Counted from the stretch's first letter, positions 1 to 7,217 are shown. The stretch is DNA of 13,900 nucleotides from an uncultured Prevotella sp. (GCA_934281565.1 CAKQXI010000050.1:1-13900); one strand, 5' to 3'. A program made the numbers and translations. Notes: generated by a model not told the origin, from the sequence alone.

Positions 1-415
1 TGGGAGCACCGATGATAGCTTCCAACATAGGGATATACAACTCCTCATTGCGATAAGGGGAGTTGGGGTCGTTCAATATGGACTCTCCCAGTTCAAGCAA
101 CCGAAGCTGCATCTGTGGAGCCTCGTTCCCATCCCTGATGAACCGTGCCATCAAGGGGACAGCCTCCTGCTGGGGCAAGTTCCCCAGCAGAAGTACCCAA
201 TCAAAGAAAGTCTTTGTTAGTTTCACCGTGTCTATAAGCGTTTGAGAATCGGTATAGTCAAATCCATTCCAATATCGCTCGGCTTGGTGAAGCCTGTCAT
301 CTGCCGACTTGTCTCTATCAGAAGTAGTCAGCTTTACAGCCTCTCTTTGATTTCCCCCATTACAAGAAGCTAAGCACAACAAAATTCCCAATGTCACCAA
401 TAGCATTTTCTTCAT
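1..415 (-). CDS. DUF5106-type lipoprotein, N-terminal part (runs off the left edge)
   Basis: An open frame starts at the ATG complementary to 413-415 and continues without a stop to base 1, giving 138 residues. The N-terminus is a lipoprotein signal (MKKM, hydrophobic stretch, then LASC with the lipid-bearing cysteine at residue 18). The following region, with YWNGFDYTD near residue 46, an FFDWV segment, and DPNSPYRNEELYIPMLEAI near the end, resembles the DUF5106 domain of Bacteroidetes. In that family this domain often precedes a thioredoxin-like (TlpA/AhpC) domain; whether one follows here cannot be seen. The start is 10 bp after the stop of the 763-residue fimbrial gene, so it is probably the next gene of the same operon. 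What a redox-linked lipoprotein would do in a fimbrial operon is unclear; it may only be co-transcribed. Confidence 0.72.
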   Translation of the reverse strand, partial: MKKMLLVTLGILLCLASCNGGNQREAVKLTTSDRDKSADDRLHQAERYWNGFDYTDSQTLIDTVKLTKTFFDWVLLLGNLPQQEAVPLMARFIRDGNEAPQMQLRLLELGESILNDPNSPYRNEELYIPMLEAIIGAP

Positions 416-425
416 ATCACTTGTT

Positions 426-2717
426 TTATTCTTGGACGCAACGGACGGCAAGTCCAAATGCACGTTCTTTTGGAAAAAGTGGATCGAATGTTTCTTCGTT
501 GAGGGGAGAGAAAAATAAAGTGGAACTTATTCCACCCCTACCACCGGCACCTATTACTATTGTTGAACTCCAGTAACCTGTTTCTACGGTACTGTACTCG
601 TATCTTCCTGAAGATGGAAAACGGGATCTTATGCTTGGATAGAATGTCGTAATGTTTTGGCTAATATTAAAACCATAACCATTTCCATAATTAGTTCTAT
701 TTCTTGGAAAATTATTCCACGTATATTTTTGGGGAACTTTCCACCCCTTAGGGCAAGGATCAAAGAATGACTTTCCACTTTCAGAAGTATACCAGTCAGG
801 ATTTTTCCAGTCATTTCTATTAGTGCTAGAAGTTACCCAGTCACCATCAATCCCGGTATTTTTCGTATAGAAAAGAATAGGATTTTTAACACCATCCATG
901 AACTTGCTTGCTTTACCATTATTAACAAGTACGACGTAGTCTTGGTTTCCTCCATCATCAGTATATGAGTCCAGTAATGTGCCATCTTTATATAGTGCTA
1001 TACCAGTGTTGACGAATGGATCTTTACGACCGAATTGATAAAGTAAACCACAATACGTTTCAAATTCATCGTCAGGTGTTGGTTCTGTTGTTGCAATAGC
1101 TCCTAAATTTCGATCCATGATGTATTTATCTTTATATTTCCCATCTTTTTCACTCCAAGTATGATAAGAAGAATAAAGAGAAGGCTCATCAGTATAACGA
1201 TAAACAGATCCATTGGTGACACCGATTTTATATACATCTTGCTCCCAAGGTTTTTTAGCTGCGGCAATATTAGGATTGTAATTTGTAAGCCAAAGATGCC
1301 AGCTCCATAAATAACCGTCATCTTGTGTTGCATCTTTCTTTTTGATGCCAATTAGAATATTAGCATTTCTTTGAGTATTAGAACCACGTTTGAAATACAA
1401 TGCTGATATACCTTTGCCTGAATAAGTGGAAGAACTCTTGCTGCCAGATTTGTCGCAGAATACAATGGCATTCTTATCTTCAATATCACTCCAAATTACC
1501 TCGGCTGTCCATTCTGTATCACTGCCTATGACATTGTTCTTATTTCCATCTTCACTATCCCAGAATAGATTGATACGATGGGCTGGGATAATGGAATATA
1601 TTTTTGTAGAATTCATCATGATACAGTTTGCCTCTAATTCTACAGAACCAAGATTCTCAACACGAGGGTCAGTCTTTGCATCACCAGGTGCAGAAATGGT
1701 AATAGGAAGTGTATAGTGATAGTTGGATAGCACATTGAAATCCGTAGTCATATTTTCACCTAAGTAAAAAGTATAGCAATATGGATTATCAGTCTTGATT
1801 TCTGTTGCATACACCTTGACACAGGTGGCAGAGGTAGCTGCATTAGATGTGTTTTTATATTTTACATCGGTGATGCTTTCATCTTTACCTTGGCAGTTGC
1901 GAGGTAAATAGTATATAAAGCTAAGATTAGTTCCCTCAGCCATCTGGATAGGGTCTTCTGGCATATCAGTTGTTGTCGCTCCAGATGCCATTTGAGCCGT
2001 ATTACCATCATATAAACGGTCTGCATATGCCATTTTGTTAGGTACATTGCAGATTTGTACACTTGTAAGTTGCATACCAGAGTTTTCTGCATTCTTCAAT
2101 TGCAATGTGAGTTTGGCTACATTGCGGTAGAATTTGCAGTTAAGACTGGTTGATGTGCTGTTCACTTCAGCAACACAACTTAGGTAAAGATCTTTTGTTC
2201 CTCCAGTGCTATTATAGGTGTCTTCAAATGATGTTATGTCCTTAGTGAACCCCTTGAGTTTTTCAAGGGTATTGTATGGAGTTGTGTCGTCTTTCTTGAA
2301 GAAGTCTTTATCATGTGTGTTGGCTATCATTACACACTTATAAATATCGCTACTTCCTTCACTCGGCAATTGTATGTTAAGTTTGTTTTCGTTTGACTTG
2401 AGTTCTGTCATGGTAATGTACTGAACCATGGGTGAACCATCGACTTTCATCAGATTTCCGTCAGCTCCATATTCCAGTAACCAGAAGTCGCTTACTGTGT
2501 AATTGGCATCTGTTCCTTCATTTACAGACTTAGGTTGGATAGCTCTCGTGTCAGGTGCTTCTCCTTGCTCGGAAGCAGTGCTTACATTGAGTTGTACATT
2601 GGCACTGCGCCCCTTGGAACTTGAGAATGTCTGTTCATCAAGGATGTTTTCAGAACAGGCAGTGAACACCAGAGCTGTCATTGCCAAAAACAGTTGTTTT
2701 TTTATCTTTGTATTCAT
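426..2717 (-). CDS. DUF4906-like fimbrial lipoprotein with C-terminal FISUMP-like domain (candidate tip adhesin)
   Basis: A large surface lipoprotein of 763 residues. I chose the start at 2717 (MNTKIKKQLFLAM, then FTAC with Cys21) because it gives a proper lipoprotein signal and follows an AAGGAT sequence. The longer frame from 2801 would overlap the upstream gene. Residues about 30-380 are a beta-rich region with features of DUF4906 proteins (NYTVSDFWLLEYGADG near the start). A WSWHLWLTNYNP motif lies near residue 470. The C-terminal third carries MDRNLGA (near 533), DPCPKGWKVP (near 653) and a terminal LAVRCV, the hallmarks of the Fibrobacter major paralogous (FISUMP) domain. In Bacteroidales fimbrial clusters the large last subunit is usually the accessory or tip protein, which suggests adhesion. 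The ligand is unknown. The gene begins 19 bp after the upstream fimbrillin gene. Confidence 0.85.
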   Translation of the reverse strand: MNTKIKKQLFLAMTALVFTACSENILDEQTFSSSKGRSANVQLNVSTASEQGEAPDTRAIQPKSVNEGTDANYTVSDFWLLEYGADGNLMKVDGSPMVQYITMTELKSNENKLNIQLPSEGSSDIYKCVMIANTHDKDFFKKDDTTPYNTLEKLKGFTKDITSFEDTYNSTGGTKDLYLSCVAEVNSTSTSLNCKFYRNVAKLTLQLKNAENSGMQLTSVQICNVPNKMAYADRLYDGNTAQMASGATTTDMPEDPIQMAEGTNLSFIYYLPRNCQGKDESITDVKYKNTSNAATSATCVKVYATEIKTDNPYCYTFYLGENMTTDFNVLSNYHYTLPITISAPGDAKTDPRVENLGSVELEANCIMMNSTKIYSIIPAHRINLFWDSEDGNKNNVIGSDTEWTAEVIWSDIEDKNAIVFCDKSGSKSSSTYSGKGISALYFKRGSNTQRNANILIGIKKKDATQDDGYLWSWHLWLTNYNPNIAAAKKPWEQDVYKIGVTNGSVYRYTDEPSLYSSYHTWSEKDGKYKDKYIMDRNLGAIATTEPTPDDEFETYCGLLYQFGRKDPFVNTGIALYKDGTLLDSYTDDGGNQDYVVLVNNGKASKFMDGVKNPILFYTKNTGIDGDWVTSSTNRNDWKNPDWYTSESGKSFFDPCPKGWKVPQKYTWNNFPRNRTNYGNGYGFNISQNITTFYPSIRSRFPSSGRYEYSTVETGYWSSTIVIGAGGRGGISSTLFFSPLNEETFDPLFPKERAFGLAVRCVQE

Positions 2718-2736
2718 ATCCTTATTTTTAATGAAA

Positions 2737-3768
2737 CTAATCAATGGATTGTGGGTCTTGTACGCAGTCATGCCAATTGTTCTTTTCCTCGACAGAAACA
2801 ATCACATCAAGTCCTGAGCTGAAGTTGATAGTGATCAAGTAGCTTTTTCCACCCTTGTCTGTCTGTGCCCCATTGAGGTCGACATTGGCAATGACTGTCT
2901 TGCTGTTTTCTGTACCTGCAGAAGTTGTGTATTTAATAGTCAACTTGATTTTCTGTACAGGTCGGGTGAGGAAACATTCGTTTATCTCTTTTGCATCAGC
3001 AGCAGCCTTGATGTCACAAGATAGTTTCTCCAATTTGTGTTCCACATTATCACCCTCGTATGCTACATTGCCAGTAATGAGGTTGAGTATAGCCTTTCCT
3101 TTGAGTTTGTTGGCATTGTCACTTGTGGAAGTAGGATTTCCTGTGACACTAATTTCTGTTACTTTGCATCCATCTTTAAACCCACTGCCTTTAACGAACT
3201 TGAAGCGTAGTTGTTGTAGCTTATGTTCAAAAGCGAATGATGGATGTTCTTGTGTCTTACCAGCATCAGCTCCTGCTATTCCTTTCTCTTGTTTAGCCCA
3301 GAGAATGTCAGTGACTTTGTCTGCGATGTCGAAAGTTACAGTAGGTTGCTTTGTGGCATCTCCCTTGTTGTAACCATTCTCAGTTACAGGGCTATAAGCA
3401 TAGAAGTATAGTTTTCCCGTACTGGGATAATATTGTGGGGTGTTGAATGTCATATCGCCATTGGTGTCCGAACTTACTGGTTCGTTGTGGAAGTAGGCGA
3501 TATTATAGTATTTGGTTGGCACAGCATCGCCGAGATAGTCTGTTACGGCAAAGACATTCTTCGTATCCTTTGGGAATGTTGTCCCTGATACAGGACCTGA
3601 TAGCTCACCAGCTTTCGATGATGTTTGAGCCATATTAAGAGTTGCTGTCGGTATGATGACAGCACTATGTTCAGTGCGAACTGTACTGTCCTCTTCGGCA
3701 GAGCAGCTTGCCATTAGAACAGGTAGGGCAATGCTGAGCAGGGTTGGAAGTATATATTTTGTTGTCAT
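2737..3768 (-). CDS. Mfa1-like fimbrillin family lipoprotein (second fimbrillin)
   Basis: 343 residues from the start at 3768 (MTTKYILPTLL, lipobox MASC with Cys22); an upstream in-frame ATG at 3810 would put 14 charged residues ahead of the signal peptide and is unlikely. The fold signature is that of Mfa-like fimbrillins (PF13149 type): a YYPSTGKLYFYAYSP segment in the first third, a FAFEHKLQQLRFKFV segment in the middle, and an ending INFSSGLDVIVSVEEKNNW. Such proteins are exported as lipoproteins, lose an N-terminal segment to an Arg/Lys-specific protease and polymerise by donor-strand exchange (type V pili). The gene lies 90 bp after the first fimbrillin, with a hairpin between them that may reduce its expression. 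It is probably a minor or accessory shaft subunit. The family is fairly certain; the specific role is inferred from position. Confidence 0.86.
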   Translation of the reverse strand: MTTKYILPTLLSIALPVLMASCSAEEDSTVRTEHSAVIIPTATLNMAQTSSKAGELSGPVSGTTFPKDTKNVFAVTDYLGDAVPTKYYNIAYFHNEPVSSDTNGDMTFNTPQYYPSTGKLYFYAYSPVTENGYNKGDATKQPTVTFDIADKVTDILWAKQEKGIAGADAGKTQEHPSFAFEHKLQQLRFKFVKGSGFKDGCKVTEISVTGNPTSTSDNANKLKGKAILNLITGNVAYEGDNVEHKLEKLSCDIKAAADAKEINECFLTRPVQKIKLTIKYTTSAGTENSKTVIANVDLNGAQTDKGGKSYLITINFSSGLDVIVSVEEKNNWHDCVQDPQSID

Positions 3769-3796
3769 TCCGTTTTTTCTTTTAATGTATAAAATA

Positions 3797-3827
3797 GGAG
3801 GGAGCTCCAAGAGAAGAAACTCCCTCC
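3797..3827 (-). terminator. Hairpin plus T-rich run between the two fimbrillin genes (candidate attenuator)
   Basis: Perfect 8-bp arms, ggagggag (3797-3804) and ctccctcc (3820-3827), are separated by 15 nt. Read in the direction of the operon (leftwards), the stem is followed at once by TATTTTAT, a weak U-rich run. This is the form of an intrinsic terminator, but it sits inside an operon, between the stop of the first fimbrillin (3859) and the start of the second (3768). Partial termination would give more of the first subunit than of the later ones. Alternatively it stabilises the 3' end of a processed transcript. Confidence 0.5.
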
Positions 3828-3858
3828 AAGGGAAGATTTATCGAGTTAAAAAGACGAC

Positions 3859-4953
3859 TTATTTATCCTCGGTTTTACCACTGATGTCTGACTGCTGTTG
3901 GTTGTTCCACTCTTTCACCTGGACATTGATGAACTTAATTGGGTTCTTGGTGTCGATGACAGGTTTGTCAGGATCAGTTCCTGGATCAATAGGAGGATTT
4001 GGGTTAGTAGGTTCACTAGGCTTGTCTACACCACCTCTATAGCCGAATCCATCGGTGAAGTCAACGGTATATATATAATGCTTGTTAGCCGTCCAAGCAA
4101 GGGCTGGTACAGGTACATAAGTATTTCCCTCAAAAACGGCTGCGCCAGCTTTTGTTGTCAAGACAATGTACATACAAATATAAGTACCGTCCATTGTACT
4201 GGTAATTTTATCTTTTTTGAAATTCCATGCCGTAATGTTTTGTGGCATCAACTTAAGACCACCGTCAATGGTAAGATCCTTGGTTCCTTGTAAACCATCG
4301 ATAGTAATAGGGCTGCCTACCCATGACTGAGTATAGACATCTTTACCACCTTGCTTTGTCCATTCTGCAGTTTCAATGTTAAATTCACCAGTGTTGGAAA
4401 GGTTACCGATGCTTGCACTCTTGATAACACACTTATAAGCTGTGTTTGTGCCTTTTACCTTAAGCGAAATCTTAGAGAGAGCATGTGAAAGGCTAAGCTC
4501 AACTCCTTTTGTAGAGTTGTTAGTCTTGTTGCCAACGGCATAACCTGCAACTAAGTCAATTTGCTTTGTGATGTCTTTGTTAACGGTAAAACCAGTAATG
4601 TTTTTCTTGTCCGCTGTGAAGCCATTAGTCGCAGCCTCTGGTGCATGAGCGTAAAATTTCAAGTCGTACTCAGGCCAGAAATGCTTGTCCTTAGATACCC
4701 AAGAAGTACCTTCTTTAGTGAACTTCTCATTAAAATAAATATCGTCACCACCATCCTTATTACCAAGAGCTACAGCCCAGAAACCATTGTCTTCCAAATT
4801 TTTGGTAACCATGTCAGCACCACGGGTAACGTCCAATGCAGCGTTGAAGCTGATGGCACGACCTGTGTTCACTGACTGCTGTTCATCTTGTGAGCAAGAT
4901 GTTGCCATTGTCAAGGCTGCTAATGCAGCCACAAATAAACTTTTCTTTTTCAT
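3859..4953 (-). CDS. Mfa1-like fimbrillin family lipoprotein (likely major shaft subunit)
   Basis: 364 residues with a lipoprotein signal (MKKKSLFVAALAAL, lipobox ATSC with Cys20). Features of Mfa1-type fimbrillins follow: GRAISFNAALDVTRGADM near residues 30-50 (basic residues that could be the protease processing site), HFWPEYDLKFYAHAP near 90-105, and VELSLSHALSKISLKV near 165-180. A proline-rich linker (about 307-336) then leads to a last strand, IKFINVQVKEW, the sort of C-terminal strand used in donor-strand exchange. It is the first fimbrillin after the anchor gene and the hairpin just downstream would favour its abundance, so it is the best candidate for the major subunit. The ATG at 4953 has an A/T-rich leader without a clear Shine-Dalgarno. 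An 87-bp gap separates it from the anchor gene; I see no convincing internal promoter there. Confidence 0.88.
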   Translation of the reverse strand: MKKKSLFVAALAALTMATSCSQDEQQSVNTGRAISFNAALDVTRGADMVTKNLEDNGFWAVALGNKDGGDDIYFNEKFTKEGTSWVSKDKHFWPEYDLKFYAHAPEAATNGFTADKKNITGFTVNKDITKQIDLVAGYAVGNKTNNSTKGVELSLSHALSKISLKVKGTNTAYKCVIKSASIGNLSNTGEFNIETAEWTKQGGKDVYTQSWVGSPITIDGLQGTKDLTIDGGLKLMPQNITAWNFKKDKITSTMDGTYICMYIVLTTKAGAAVFEGNTYVPVPALAWTANKHYIYTVDFTDGFGYRGGVDKPSEPTNPNPPIDPGTDPDKPVIDTKNPIKFINVQVKEWNNQQQSDISGKTEDK

Positions 4954-5040
4954 AAATGTTTAAAATTAATTGATTAAAAATAAATATAACATTAACTCGT
5001 CTATATCAATCTATCTATTAGAAAGTTGTTATATCCTAAA

Positions 5041-6012
5041 TTATGCTTTGATGCCAATCTCTACGAGTTCCCACTTGCTGACTGACGGCTTGAAACCACT
5101 GCCATTGGTAATAGGCTTTGGCAATGGGAGACCATCAAGTATTATTTTGATGTTCCTTGAGTCAGTAGCCTTGCGTACTTGGTCAGTGACATCATAGGTA
5201 TACAATCTACGACTTCCATCGTCAAGCACAACGTATACTACCAGTTTATGCTCTGGTTTTTGTTGTTTGGAACTGTAGCCGAATGTGCGGAAACTGCCAC
5301 TGACTGTAGTTCCGTCTTTTTGTTTCTCAACACCAAAAGTCACAGTAACCAATTCTTCAGTAGGGATGGCGGTCTCAACCATCATACCACCAGCTAATCC
5401 TGATAATGTTGCCGAGATACCACGTGCATATTTCAGATTCTGGGCATTTCGGATTTCCACGGTGTAAGTACAGAAGAGAGGTTTTGGATAAAGTGTCAAT
5501 GTACGGTTGATATCTTGTATGCCATCATCAAGCTTTAATACGAACGGTGATGTCGTGACATCGCCCCAAATACCATCAGGTTGTGACACTACGCGTTCTT
5601 TCTCTGTACCTCTGGCACGCGGTAAGTTAATAGTCATCTCACTAATGTCTTCCATCATAGTAGCCTCCTGTGTATAAACCTCGAATGTCTCACGTTTCTC
5701 AATGTTACGGAAGAAGTTGCGAGGACCGTCACTGTTGATACACAGGGCATCGTAAACACCTGATGCCAAGTCAGCTTTTCCACCATGATAATTGGTGAAT
5801 TCATAGCGCATATTTCCACCACCATCTTTTTCAAATGTATAGAGTGACATGGTTGTAGGTTGTGCTGTTGGGGCATTCTTCCAGTCGAACACCACATTCA
5901 CATTCTCTGTGTGAGGATGTGTATAGCAGAGTTCTTTTTGGCTACATGATGCCATTGCCAATAAAGCGAGACCGGCACCCAGTGCTGTTGTTATCTTATT
6001 CATATGTCTCAT
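5041..6012 (-). CDS. DUF5119 / FimB-Mfa2-like fimbrial anchor lipoprotein
   Basis: 323 residues. The start at 6012 (MRHMNKITT) is chosen because an AGGAAG sequence lies 6 bp upstream; the next ATG at 6003 is too far from it. The signal peptide ends at LAMASC with Cys23. Typical family motifs follow: ELCYTHPHT (27-35), VVFDWKNAP (40-48), MSLYTFEKDGG (55-65), YDALCINSD (87-95) and PRARGTE (131-137). The protein resembles DUF5119 and, more broadly, the Mfa2/FimB anchor subunits that hold type V fimbriae to the outer membrane and limit their length. Its first 17 nt overlap the end of the DUF3575 gene, so translation of the two is probably coupled. The next gene encodes the presumed major fimbrillin, as in comparable Bacteroides/Prevotella clusters. 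Confidence 0.85.
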   Translation of the reverse strand: MRHMNKITTALGAGLALLAMASCSQKELCYTHPHTENVNVVFDWKNAPTAQPTTMSLYTFEKDGGGNMRYEFTNYHGGKADLASGVYDALCINSDGPRNFFRNIEKRETFEVYTQEATMMEDISEMTINLPRARGTEKERVVSQPDGIWGDVTTSPFVLKLDDGIQDINRTLTLYPKPLFCTYTVEIRNAQNLKYARGISATLSGLAGGMMVETAIPTEELVTVTFGVEKQKDGTTVSGSFRTFGYSSKQQKPEHKLVVYVVLDDGSRRLYTYDVTDQVRKATDSRNIKIILDGLPLPKPITNGSGFKPSVSKWELVEIGIKA

Positions 6013-6676
6013 AATGTACTTCCTTTCTTTTATTGATATTCGTCTTGCCGAATTGCCAAGCAAGTGTAATCTCTGCCTGAATAGGACCAAACCAGTGTTT
6101 GTTCTTTGTCTCTTGCCACACATAATGAGTGTCGATAGGTCTATACCTCTTATATTTACCACCGAGGTAACCAAATGCAATACCCATGTCAAGGTTCAGG
6201 CGCTTGCCGATAGGGAAAGAGTATCCGTACTCGATGCCGAATGAGTAGGTGAAGTCGGACATATACCCTGTACCGCTAAACTCAAAATCATACATCATCA
6301 TTTGGGTTGTCATGCCGAGGTGATGTCCTGTGAGTGGTTTCTTGTCAGCTTGTGTACCGAAATACTTTCTCAAGTTCACTCCACCTCCGTATGTACGCCA
6401 GTACCTGTGGCTCTTGTCCTTGCTAAGCCTGGTGTACCAGATTCCTGCTCCCAATGACCATTTTTGTCCAATATAAAGCTCTCCTGAGATATTAGGAATA
6501 AGCATGGCATCGTAAAGTAGGTTTGTCTTCAGAGACCAGTACAAAGAATCATCATCAGCGATCAATGTCTTGTACTCTTCTGCAGTCTCAGTTTTGTTTG
6601 TTGGAGGTCTTTGCCCCCACATCAGACCTGCTCCCATTGTCAAGCAGACCATCAAAGTTAATAATCGTTTCTGCAT
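5996..6676 (-). CDS. DUF3575 outer-membrane beta-barrel protein, first gene of the fimbrial operon
   Basis: 226 residues with a signal peptide (MQKRLLTLMVCLTMGAGLMWG, likely cleaved before Gln22) and no lipobox. Family marks of DUF3575 are LKTNLLYDAMLIPN (49-62), a WSLGAGIWY strand (73-81), YWRTYGGGVNLRKYFG (92-107), GHHLG (117-121) and later alternating aromatic strands up to ITLAWQFG. It is predicted to be a small outer-membrane beta-barrel. Proteins of this family commonly open Bacteroidales fimbrillin clusters, and a part in fimbrial export or anchoring is plausible but not proven here. Its ATG lies 34 bp inside the left inverted repeat of the candidate invertible promoter. No TAnnTTTG-type promoter directed at it was found in the present orientation; the closest, TACATTTA at 6690-6697, is too near the start codon. 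Confidence 0.87.
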   Translation of the reverse strand: MQKRLLTLMVCLTMGAGLMWGQRPPTNKTETAEEYKTLIADDDSLYWSLKTNLLYDAMLIPNISGELYIGQKWSLGAGIWYTRLSKDKSHRYWRTYGGGVNLRKYFGTQADKKPLTGHHLGMTTQMMMYDFEFSGTGYMSDFTYSFGIEYGYSFPIGKRLNLDMGIAFGYLGGKYKRYRPIDTHYVWQETKNKHWFGPIQAEITLAWQFGKTNINKRKEVHYETYE

Positions 6677-6710
6677 TTTCTTGCAATTTTAAATGTATAT
6701 TCTTGTACCG

Positions 6711-6739
6711 TTATATACCTCTTGCTAAGAAGTGCATAA
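6711..6739 (+). repeat. Left inverted repeat of candidate invertible promoter
   Basis: This 29-bp site matches the reverse complement of 6932-6960 at 26 of 29 positions, with a 14-bp identical core (tcttagcaagaggt when read on the minus strand). It is itself an imperfect dyad around the centre gct (6724-6726), 10 of 13 pairs. The left flank (ccg) and right flank differ from those of the partner site, so the similarity ends at the repeat. It lies 34 bp upstream of the DUF3575 start codon. Confidence 0.75.
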
Positions 6740-6890
6740 AATAATGTCTCTTTTTTTGCATATTTTTAAATTTCAGTGATTTCTGTCCCCTTTTAATATA
6801 TATTAATAAGGTGTAAACTGTTAACATGTAGCCTTTTAAGGTAAATACTTGACTTTTTTGAACTTAAATATCATTTTTTTCTATAAAAAC

Positions 6891-6921
6891 TTGCAAATAT
6901 CAAATAAATATCCTATTTTTG
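6891..6921 (+). promoter_or_regulatory. Bacteroidetes-type promoter inside the candidate invertible segment
   Basis: The -7 element TATTTTTG (6914-6921) fits TAnnTTTG exactly, and a TTG (6891-6893) lies 20 bp upstream as the -33 element. Transcription would begin near 6926-6929, at the inner edge of the right inverted repeat, and read right toward the SusC/D operon. The transcript would have a leader of about 350 nt before the first start codon. Confidence 0.65.
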
Positions 6922-6929
6922 CACCATGA

Positions 6930-6962
6930 AATTATGCACCTCTTAGCAAGAGGTGCATAATT
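6930..6962 (+). repeat. Right inverted repeat; perfect 33-bp dyad
   Basis: Arms aattatgcacctctt (6930-6944) and aagaggtgcataatt (6948-6962) are perfectly complementary around a 3-nt centre agc. Positions 6932-6960 pair with the left site as an inverted repeat (26/29). No T-run follows, so it does not look like a terminator. It fits a recombinase crossover site or a dimeric regulator's operator, and would form a strong hairpin at the very 5' end of an RNA from the promoter just before it. Confidence 0.75.
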
Positions 6963-7066
6963 CAATCAATATTTCCTCCTTTTTGTATATAATCAGTTAA
7001 TTCTTCCTCCTTGGTTTAGGGGAATTCTATATAAAAACAAGCAAATAATCCACCCTTTTCAGTATG

Positions 7067-7121
7067 TTTTTTGTACTTGGAACGTTAAATGTAAAAATGT
7101 CTTAACACCAAGTGCAAGGAA
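7067..7121 (+). other. Potential leader RNA hairpin
   Basis: On the plus strand, 7067-7080 (ending gtacttgg) can pair with 7108-7121 (ccaagtgc onward) over 14 pairs, three of them G-U. Inside, gttaa (7084-7088) can pair with ttaac (7102-7106). Because the G-U pairs become mismatches on the other strand, the structure would favour rightward RNA. It lies ahead of the fixed promoter, so it would only be transcribed from an upstream promoter such as 6891-6921. It could equally be a protein-binding dyad (core ttg-acttgg/ccaagt-caa). Confidence 0.35.
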
Positions 7122-7217
7122 GCGAAAAGGACGACACGCATTATAAGTATTTTACATATCTTTAGAAATGTAAAGGAATAGCAATAAATAAGTAATCATA
7201 TCGTATAGTCATTGAAT

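Larger units (their letters stand above)
6711..6960. promoter_or_regulatory. Candidate invertible promoter segment between the fimbrial and SusC/D operons
   Basis: A 250-bp region bounded by 26/29 inverted repeats, with 192 bp of AT-rich DNA between them. The inner DNA has one well-formed Bacteroidetes promoter (6891-6921, rightward) that ends a few bases before the right repeat. Both size and layout match the invertible promoters that control capsule and other surface loci in Bacteroides fragilis and relatives, although the repeat sequence is not the one I know from the Mpi-controlled capsule promoters. Inversion would place the promoter about 70 nt ahead of the DUF3575 ATG. No recombinase gene is in the window, so it would have to act from elsewhere. 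Alternatives are two operators of one dimeric regulator, or a small inverted-repeat element; I see no target-site duplication. Confidence 0.65.

Noticed and set aside
2718..2801. A 28-residue N-terminal extension of the 763-residue fimbrial protein
   Set aside because: It overlaps the upstream fimbrillin's end and displaces the lipoprotein signal; the ATG at 2717 has a plausible ribosome binding site.
6013..6192. A 60-residue N-terminal extension of the anchor lipoprotein (ATG at 6192)
   Set aside because: It would overlap most of the end of the DUF3575 gene and hide the lipoprotein signal; AGGAAG ahead of 6012 supports the shorter form.
6690..6697. TACATTTA on the minus strand as a promoter for the DUF3575 gene
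   Set aside because: It matches the -7 consensus at 7 of 8 positions but lies only 13 bp from the ATG and has no -33 element, leaving almost no leader.
6711..6960. A miniature inverted-repeat transposable element (250 bp with 29-bp terminal repeats)
   Set aside because: I see no target-site duplication (taccg on the left, ttcaa on the right), each end is itself a palindrome, and a correctly placed consensus promoter lies inside. An invertible promoter fits better, though only a search for further copies would settle it.
6932..6960. The right palindrome as an intrinsic terminator
   Set aside because: No T-run follows it on either strand, and its twin in inverted orientation suggests another role.
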